Assembly (NCBI RefSeq): GCF_000321225.1
Contig: NW_004450477.1
Location: 3,159,363 to 3,223,362, forward strand
Length of the DNA stretch: 64,000 bases
Direction: 5' to 3'
DNA from: Odobenus rosmarus divergens
Taxonomy: Eukaryota > Chordata > Mammalia > Carnivora > Odobenidae
This document shows positions 57,061 to 64,000 of the stretch, one piece after another. The translations under genes were made by a program, and so were the position numbers. Each line of letters begins with the position of its first letter. The stretch's first letter is position 1. Under the pieces are notes generated by a model. The model was not told where the DNA came from, did not search any database, and saw only the letters and a program-made list of their open reading frames with translations.

Positions 57061-59078
57061 CTATGGAAAATTAGCAAAGAGAAACAGTCTTACTACCACG
57101 ATCATCATAAGGACTTCTGCTGGAATAGCTTAAACCCAGCTTTTGTTTGATCCCAGGCTGAGGAATCTGACGGAAAGTGGAAGGAAGAGGATCAATGCAC
57201 TATATGCCCCAGAGCACCAACCTTTTTTAGTAAAAATAGTCATGGGTGAAAAGACCCCACTGCATGCATTAAGGTAGAATATTGAAGAAAATTTAAAAAG
57301 GGGATGCGCAGGAAGAACCCAGAAATCAGGGCTAGGGGCCCTGTTTGAAGAGCAAAGGATCTAAAAATGTTTTTGCTCCCTCTTTCCCTTGCATGAAGGG
57401 TTATAATTCCCAAAGAGGTAACAGCTTTGATTATGTAACTGACCCATTCTTCTCTTCTTGTAAACTTTCCATGATGGAAGATCACTCCCCTTCTCTTTGT
57501 CATTTTTTCTTACTCATTGCAGAGAACTTGACAGAAGACTAGAAATCAACCTTGCCTGATTCCTAGTTTTCTGTGATTAGGGTGTAAACAGGGAACAGGT
57601 AACTGTGTATCTTCCTTATTATACAGAATCCTTGTCATATAGGATGCTGGCCACCGGATGGCATACAAAGACTTAGAAATCTGACTGTTGAAAAAAACAG
57701 AAGGCAGTAAAACAGCTGGTATACAGACTATGGGAAGTCCACGCAGAACAGACCATTAAAGACGTAAACATCAGAAGCTGCCTCTGCTGTTGACTTTATC
57801 CAGGAAATGACAGAAAGGGGGATGGAAGTGGGGACAGCATAAGAAGACTAGGATTGGGAGGATTAAAGGAGAGAAGGTATTAGAATAATGAACAGGGACT
57901 CATTCATGAAAACTTGGTGACCCGTTTCTTCTCCGAGGGGTGCTTGTGAAGGGGCTCGCCTGTCTTCATGATGTGGGTAAGGGAAAATCTGACCGTCAGT
58001 CTAGTCTCTGTCCATTCTCTCTCTCACTCCAGACTCCAAAGGCCATGGTCATGCTTCAAAGAAAGGCTCTTGTGACAGAACGGTGGTGACAAGAATGGTT
58101 TCTGGGCTAACGGAGGAAATAATTCCAAGCTAAAAGTTCATGCTAAATGCTCAGGAATAAGCTATAAAAAGTGCCTCTGACCAGCTGTGACAGAGACAGG
58201 AAGGCTTTGGGAATCATCAAAAAAAGGGAACCCAGAGGAAGAGGGCAGAGGAAACGAAGGGGAGAAGTCAGTTCTGCAGATCTGCTGTGCAGTAAGAATC
58301 ACCACGTTGTCAGTGACAGCATGGGAGGTGCTGGGTACTTCCTGAGGACCAAAGGAGATCTGGGGAGGTGGCTGGAATACAGAGACAGGAAGGCCTCTTG
58401 TGGGCAGGGAAGTCTGTGGCAGGAATGGGCTGGACTCCAGTGGAGAGAAAAGGTGTTCTTGGCTTATGAAATTTTATAGGAGTCTTCACTTAAATGTACA
58501 GCACCGTCTTTCATGTGTACGCAGTACCTGCAATTTCTGACTCTACCAAGTTATGAGTTCCCACATCTGCACGTGAATGTCTGTCCTAGCCACTTTAATA
58601 CTAAAGATGACAACTTGAGAAGTGAGGTGGTTGATAACTTAAGGCTGGGGAGATGTGCAGGAGAGAAGTTAAAGATCTGGTGTAAGGGTCACAGCCCTAA
58701 GGTCATTGCCATGCTGGGAATGAAGGAAGTTACCTCTCTTATGACCATCAGTGGCTGTCCCTTCAGCTCACTCTGAGGAGAATACTCTGGGGTGGAGTCA
58801 TCAGAAGCTTTAAGTTTGAGGTGGTACAGGAATTTTGTGTAGTGATTAAGGTTTCCCACGAGCCTATTTCAAAAGGAAGCCTCTAAATTGAGTTTCTAGG
58901 TAAGTACCAGCTAGACTCTGGCATAGTGGGTGGTGGGTGAAGCAATGGTATGTATTGGCTTTGGGGGAAAAAATCATAGCTTCTGGACATTGCACTTTAG
59001 GAGAACTCATGAAAACCATCCAGATACCCAAACTCTCAGCCAGGGAAATGTCACCCTATAGCAAGAAGGCTGACTCAC
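57061..59078 (-). other. TPGS2: TPGS2 intron, 2.0 kb
   Basis: No repeat or exon that I can identify. The open frames here (for example 58171-58479) have no recognisable product. Confidence 0.7.
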
Positions 59079-59166
59079 CATCCAGCTTCACACTCCATGT
59101 CATGTGGAAGCCATTGGTCATCAGGTAAAAATTCTTCACATCCTCAGGTAGCACACAGTTATTTTT
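59079..59166 (-). CDS. TPGS2: TPGS2 coding exon
   Basis: The 88-nt exon reads KNNCVLPEDVKNFYLMTNGF then HMTWSVKLD and the first base of a split codon (Glu). The acceptor is TGTGATTCTAG read leftward and the donor is GTGAGTCA (complement at 59078 leftward). LPEDVKNFYLMTNGFHMTWSVKLD lies in the N-terminal SMI1/KNR4-like domain. The exons before this one (initiator Met, first 50 or so residues) are not in the window. Confidence 0.96.
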
Positions 59167-59309
59167 CTAGAATCACAAAGCAGCTGAGTGTTAGGTCAGG
59201 ACTGAGAAAGGGCACAGGGCTATGCCCCAAAGCAAATGGGGATACTACATACCATGTTTTAGATCCCCCAAATGGGAAGATTTTGGTAATTACCTACAAA
59301 CTCCATTAG

Positions 59310-61099
59310 AGAGTTCCAGTTCAAGATGGCAAAACAGAAGGCCCCTGAACTCACCTCCTCCCATAGAAACACCAAATCCACAGCTACATATGGAATAATT
59401 CCCTCTGAAATAAATCCAGAAGCTGGTTTAGCAACTCCTATACATTGGGTGAATGAGAAAAAATGCACATCGAAATGGGTAGGAGAGGCTGAGACTCAAC
59501 TCACCATAAACTCCACCACTGGCGCAGCAATACACAATCAGGAGAGAACTCACAAACCCAATCTTCCCTCTAAGGAGTGAAGGGTTTGAACCCTCTATCT
59601 GGCATACCACCTTTTAAGAGCTGCATCTGAGAGATGAGCTCCCCAGACATCTAGCTTTGAAAGCCAAAGGGGCTTGCTCCACAAGATCCCCAAGGCTATT
59701 TGGAAACCGAGAGTTCTCAAAGGGCTCATGCATGCAGATTTCCCATCCCAGGGCCTTTTATAGAGGCAGCCAACTGAAAAGTACCCAGACTTTCTTTGAA
59801 AGAGGCTTATTTGCTTATCTTATAGCATTGACCTGAGAAGCAGTTACCCAATTTAACACACATCGACAGAAATACTCTCCAGAGAACAGGGAAGCTGGAG
59901 GGCACCATCTTTACACACTCTGCCTTACTCCAGGTCGGCAGTAAGTCCCAGAAAAGAGCTTGTGCACCCATCTAATGCACTGGCCTTTGCATCTACTGCC
60001 CAAGGGACACACCCTTGATTACTTGGTTCTGGTGGCCAAGGGGCTTCCATTTCCAGGTCCCATAGGACTGTAACAAAGAAACAGTTCTTAATTGGCTATC
60101 CCACTGATGAAGAATAGTTGGAAGAGAGGCAGGCTGGGACAAGGCCTCCCACCCCCACCCCAAAAGGAAACCACACTTAAAAGGATTTTACACCACCCTG
60201 GAAGGAGCCCTCCAGCCTTTCCCCTGTGAGAGAAAGAGGACAAAAACCTGATTGCATTACAGGTGCATGGAGGGTTAATCAGATTAAAACAGCCCACCAC
60301 CAACCCCCATAAAAACCCCTAGACTTAGAAACTCCCGTGGCAATCTCCTCGGGTCCCCTCCCTCTTTGGGATCTTTGTACTATTATCACTCAATAAACCT
60401 TGCTTTGCTGCCCCCCACTCTGTCTTGTCTACCTCTTCATTCTTCAAAGCGGCATGATCAAGAACCGCGGGAAGGAAAAGAAATCCTGCAGCACCACCAT
60501 TATCCTTCAGAATTTAAGTAGAGATAAAGTTTTCCAGACAAGCAAAAGCTAAAGGAGTTCATCACATTAAACTGGCCTTACAAGAAATGTTAAAGGGACT
60601 TCCTTAAATGGAAAAGAGAAGCCACAGCATATGAAAATTATGAAAGAAAAAAATTTCACTGATATAAGCAACCATATACTGAAGGTAGTACATCAACTTC
60701 TTATAAAGCTAGTATGAAGGTTAAAAGGCAACAGTAATAAAATCAACTATATCTACAATAATTAAGGGATAAACAAAATAATACAAAATACGACATACAT
60801 AAATACAAAAACTAGGGAGGGGCGTAAAAATGCAGTGCTTGTAGAATGTGTTTGAACTTAAGCAATCATCAACTTAAAATAGATTGCTACATACAGAGAA
60901 TTATACATGAACCTCAGGATAAGCACAAGCTAAAAACTTTTGATACACAAAAAGCAGAGAAGGAAATCCAAACATAATACTAAAGAAAGTCACCAAATCA
61001 TAAGACAACAAGAAAAGAAAGGAACATGAAAGAATTACAAAACAACCTGAAAACAATTGTGGCAGTAAGTAAATACCTATCAATAATTACTTTAAAGGA
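59310..61099 (+). mobile_element. L1-type element 1: 5'UTR and inter-ORF part, ORF1 missing
   Basis: Begins AGAGTTCCAGTTCAAGATGG, a typical L1 start, followed by a GC-moderate 5'UTR to about 60100. After the solo LTR it resumes at about 60498 with the ORF1-end/inter-ORF tract (AAGCTAAAGGAGTTCATCAC, CTTACAAGAAATGTTAAAGG). This runs to ACCTATCAATAATTACTTTAAA at about 61099, where element 2 starts. The ORF1 body is absent, so it is a deleted or HAL1-like copy. Confidence 0.75.
60105..60493 (+). mobile_element. Solo LTR, endogenous retrovirus (ERV1-like), nested in L1 element 1
   Basis: Starts TGATGAAGAATAG and ends CCTGCAGCA, flanked by the 4-bp repeat CCAC (60101-60104 and 60494-60497). It has a TATA-like CATAAAAAC (about 60309), a poly(A) signal AATAAA (60392-60397) with the T/G-rich CTTGCTTTGCTGC after it, and CTTCATTCTTCAAAGCGGCA in U5. 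The U3-R-U5 order and 4-bp target site fit a gammaretrovirus-like (ERV1) family. No internal viral genes are present, so it is a recombined solo LTR with no coding capacity. Confidence 0.75.
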
Positions 61100-62049
61100 T
61101 CTTGGGAAGAGGGTGTAGTAGGACCCTGAGCTCACCCCTCCCACGTTTACAACTAGATATCATCCACAACCAAGTCAATAAACTAGGGAGTGATCGAAGG
61201 CTGGCAGAACAAACTCCACAACAAAATAGAGAAGAAGCTGCATCTGAAAGGTTAGAAAGATGAGAAAGGTGGAGGGAGGCTGCCCAAAGGAGGGAGGCAG
61301 CTGCGTGCAGGGAGAGGGCAGAGAAATGGGCCCTTGTACTAGGGAGCTCGTGTGGGGAGGACTAATCCCCATAAAGTTTGTGAAGACCAGAGTTGCTGAA
61401 TTAAGTTTGTATAACCAGTGGGACCTGGAGCCTGGAGCTTTAAAAATCAGCTGACTCAGCACTGGGCGAGCTGGGACAAGCCAAGTAGAGCCAGTCCAGC
61501 TGGGAGGGCAGGTGACAGCTGGGCTGCTGCCCTTAAAGGGACAGCAGCCTGAACAGACAGGCACTATAAAGATAGCAGTTTATACAATACCAGGGGCAAA
61601 TGGGAGACAGATCTGTTCATACAGATTTCTGAGCATGTTGGGGGACTTCTTTGAAAATGAGGGAGCTGGCAGGTGGCATTTTCCTCCCCCTGGCCCCCAA
61701 CCATAAACCCAGGGCCATCTGTGGGAGGCAGGGCATCCCATCCAGTTGCTGCATGCCCCCAGGCACTTGCCAGCCTCAGCTGCACCCAGCCACCCCTGGG
61801 CATTGCGCCCAGCTTTGGGCCTGTAGGTGAGCTGTCATACAGCCTCCAGCTGCTATAGTGCTTTTACCAAGCAGAGCCCAGAGCAGGCAGAGTCAGTGCA
61901 GACAACTGCACTGAAAATAAAAGTAATTCAGACACAACAGCAGGATATAAGCACCACACATAGGATACTCTCCTGAAGTTCCAGGTTCAGGTGCACAGGG
62001 GAGACTGCATTGCAAGACACGCCAGGACCTCTTCATAAAGTCACTACTT

Positions 62050-62235
62050 TTTTTTTTTTTTAAGATTTTATTTATTTGAGAGAGAAAGAGTGTGCGCATG
62101 AGCATGGGGGAGGGGCAGAGGCAGAAGCAGTTTTCCCACTGAGCAGGAAGCCCAATGCGGGACTGATCCCAGTATCCCGGGATCATGACCCGAGCTGAAG
62201 GCAGATGCTTAACCGACTGAGCCACCCAGGCGCCC
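62050..62235 (-). mobile_element. CAN-SINE inserted in the L1 5'UTR
   Basis: Poly(T), TAAGATTTTATTTATTTGAG, GGGATCATGACCCGAGCTGA, end GAGCCACCCAGGCGCC. It is flanked by the exact 15-bp duplication ATAAAGTCACTACTT (62035-62049 and 62236-62250). It is younger than the L1 it interrupts. Confidence 0.97.
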
Positions 62236-62306
62236 ATAAAGTCACTACTTTCAAGTGCAGAAGACATAGCTGACCTTCCTAACACACAGAAACAGATGCA
62301 GACAAA

Positions 62307-62885
62307 ATGAGGAGAAAGAAAAACTTAACTCAAATGAAAGAACAAGACAAGGCCATGGCCAGAGATCTAAGTGAAACCATAAGTAGCATGCCTGATAGAG
62401 AATTTAAAGCAATGACCATAAGGATACTCACTGGACTTGAGAAAAGAGTGGAGGACATCAGTGAGACCCTCAACACAGAGACAAGGAACAACATAATAGA
62501 GATCAAGGGCTTAATAAATCAAATGAGAAATACACTTGACAGTGAACAGCACACTGGAAGAAGGAGAGGAACAAATTAACGACCTAGAACACAGAATAAT
62601 GGAAAGTAAGCAAACAAACAAAAAAGAATCATGCAAAATGAGAATACACTTAAAGAACTCAATGACTCCATCAAAAGTAATAGCATGAGTATTTCAGGAG
62701 TCCCTGAAGAAGAGAGAAAGGGGGAAGAGAATTTATTTGAAGAAATAATGGCTAAAAACTTCCCTAATCGGGGAAAGGAAACACATACCCCAATCCAGGA
62801 GGGAGAGAAAACCACCATCAAAATCAACAAAAGCAGGTCCCCACCAAGATATATTATAATTAAATTAGCAAACTGTAGTGATTAA
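62307..62885 (+). pseudogene. L1 ORF1 remnant (coiled-coil part)
   Basis: Opens with MRRKKNLTQMKEQDKAMARD, then REFKAMTIRILTGLEKRVED and ETRNNIIEIKGLINQMRNTL, an N-terminal coiled-coil of the L1 RNA-binding chaperone. A frameshift near 62550 moves the frame (SEQHTGRRRGTN is out of phase), and another part continues as MQNENTLKELNDSIKSNSMS and HTPIQEGEKTTIKINKSRSP. The RNA-recognition and C-terminal domains are largely missing. No functional protein. Confidence 0.85.
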
Positions 62886-63489
62886 AAAAAAAAAAAAAAA
62901 AGCAGCAAGACAAAAGAAGACAGTAACATACAAGGGAAATACATAAGGCTAGGAGGGCATTTTTCAGCAGAAACTTTCCAAGAAAGATGGGAGTGGCAAA
63001 GTGCTGAATGGGAAAAATCTGCAGCCAGGAATAGTCTATCCAGTGAGAACAGAAGCAGAGAGAGAGTTTCCCAAACAAAAACTAAAGGAGTTCATAACCA
63101 CTAAACCAGCCCTGCAAGAAAAATAAAGGGGACTCTTTGAGTGGAAAGGAGAGACCAGTGACAGTATAAAGGCAGGAAACACAAAACCAGTAAAAATGAA
63201 TACTGCTGTAAAAAAATGAGTCCAGGAATTCACAAGATAAAAGGATGTAAAATATGACAACATATACCTAAAACATGGAGAAGAAAAGAATAAAGAATGG
63301 ATTCAAACGTAAACAACCATCAACTTAATATACACTGCTATATGCAAAAGAAGTTATATATATACCTAATGGTAACCATATATCAAAAATCACTGATAAA
63401 TATGCAAAGTACAAAGAGAAAGAAATCCAAATATATAACTAAAGAAAATGAGCAAAATATGAAAGGCAAGGATCAGAGAAAATCTTCAG

Positions 63490-64000
63490 AAATGACAAAA
63501 CAAGTAATGACAATAAATACATATCTATCAATAATTACTTTGACTATAAATGGATTAAATGCTATAATCAAAAGACACAGGGTGACAAAATGGTGAAAAA
63601 CCAAGACCCATTTATATGCTGTCTACATTTAGAACATAAAATGTCTCATTTTAGACCTAAAAACACCTGCAGATTGAAAGTAAGGGGATGGAGAAACATC
63701 TATCATGCAAATGGGTATCAAAAGAAAGCTGGAGTAGCAACACTTATATCGGACAAAATTAATTTTAAAATACAGACTGTAATAAGAGACAAAGAAGGGC
63801 ACTATATAATAATAAAAATTACAATAACAACTGTAAATATTTATGCACCCAACACAGGAACACCCATGTCATTTGTTAATGACAAACATAAAGGAAGTAA
63901 TCAATAATAATACAATAACCATAGGAGACTTTAACACCCCACTTACATCAATAGATCATCTCAACAAGGAAACAATGGTTTTGAATGACACATTGGAACA
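63490..64000 (+). pseudogene. L1 ORF2 endonuclease remnant (truncated by window end)
   Basis: N-terminal apurinic-endonuclease-like domain of L1 ORF2: TYLSIITLTINGLNAIIKRH, then after a +1 shift near 63590 KNQDPFICCLHLEHKMSHFR, LKVRGWRNIYHANGYQKKAG, VATLISDKINFKIQ, GHYIIIKI...VNIYAPNTGTP. Another shift near 63905 leads to GDFNTPL. The LNAIIKRHRVTKW and YQKKAGVATLISDK blocks are typical. Frameshifts show it is inactive. Confidence 0.9.

Larger units (their letters stand above)
59167..64000 (-). other. TPGS2: TPGS2 intron (partial), filled with L1 elements
   Basis: Apart from about 140 bases next to the exon, the intron up to the window end consists of two L1-type elements on the + strand (antisense to TPGS2), a solo LTR and a SINE. 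No further TPGS2 exon is seen. Confidence 0.85.
61100..64000 (+). mobile_element. L1 element 2: 5'UTR, ORF1, start of ORF2 (continues past window)
   Basis: Starts GGATCTTGGGAAGAGGGTGT with a GC-richer 5'UTR (to about 62300, split by a SINE), then a broken ORF1, an inter-ORF tract and an ORF2 endonuclease start. It is 5'-complete or nearly so, antisense to TPGS2. The 5'UTR type is not that of human L1 and is probably carnivore-specific (inference). Confidence 0.85.

Noticed and set aside
58171..58479. 102-aa open frame in a TPGS2 intron
   Set aside because: Lies on the strand opposite to TPGS2, has no conserved motif and a composition typical of purine-rich intron.
1..64000. CRISPR arrays, tRNA or rRNA genes, or bacterial-type systems
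   Set aside because: Regularly repeated units are SINEs and microsatellites. The tRNA-like boxes belong to SINE heads. This is vertebrate DNA, and no intact structured RNA gene was recognised.

Overview
The window is nuclear DNA from a placental mammal of the order Carnivora. It holds 17 recognisable tRNA-derived CAN-SINEs, with a head reading GCGCCTGGGTGGCTCAG and a tail of pyrimidine tract, AATAAATAAAATC and poly(A). Old mammal-wide repeats (MIR, L2, MaLR, Tigger, old L1) fill much of the rest. The SINEs lack the canid head and the extra central segment of felid copies, so a bear, seal or mustelid relative (Arctoidea) is likeliest; that is inference. The species cannot be fixed from this sequence.

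Two protein-coding genes face each other tail to tail. On the + strand are the last six exons of FHOD3, a heart and skeletal-muscle formin: the end of the actin-binding FH2 domain (exons at 2222 and 7769), a 24-nt acidic microexon (12454-12477), the linker exon (14020), the DAD exon (19785) and the terminal exon (30304, stop at 30384-30386, poly(A) signal at 30880). Reading frame and splice sites are intact throughout. On the - strand, from about 41.7 kb to beyond 64 kb, is TPGS2, a subunit of the tubulin polyglutamylase complex. Five coding exons are visible (59166 down to 42170) and join in frame. The first TPGS2 exons lie outside the window. The FHOD3-TPGS2 pairing matches the gene order known in human 18q12, so this is a conserved syntenic block.

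The rest is intronic or intergenic. FHOD3 introns hold SINEs, a probable minus-strand LTR (10.56-10.96 kb), L1/HAL1 and L2/MIR remnants, and a repeat-poor AT-rich block at 21.2-22.0 kb that looks like a conserved regulatory element. The FHOD3-TPGS2 gap (30.9-41.7 kb) holds a MaLR LTR split by a SINE and a second enhancer-like block at 34.3-34.8 kb. The large TPGS2 intron (45.9-56.9 kb) is packed with nested repeats, including a Tigger1-like element (52157-55911) with intact TA target sites and an antisense L1 inserted inside it. The right end (59.3-64.0 kb) holds two successive L1-type elements; the first carries a solo LTR and the second a SINE.

I see no CRISPR array, operon, structured RNA gene or new biological system. 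The most rewarding items are the FHOD3 microexon, which encodes the muscle-specific CK2 motif T(D/E)5XE, with RBFOX- and QKI-type motifs just downstream of it, and the two candidate conserved noncoding elements.
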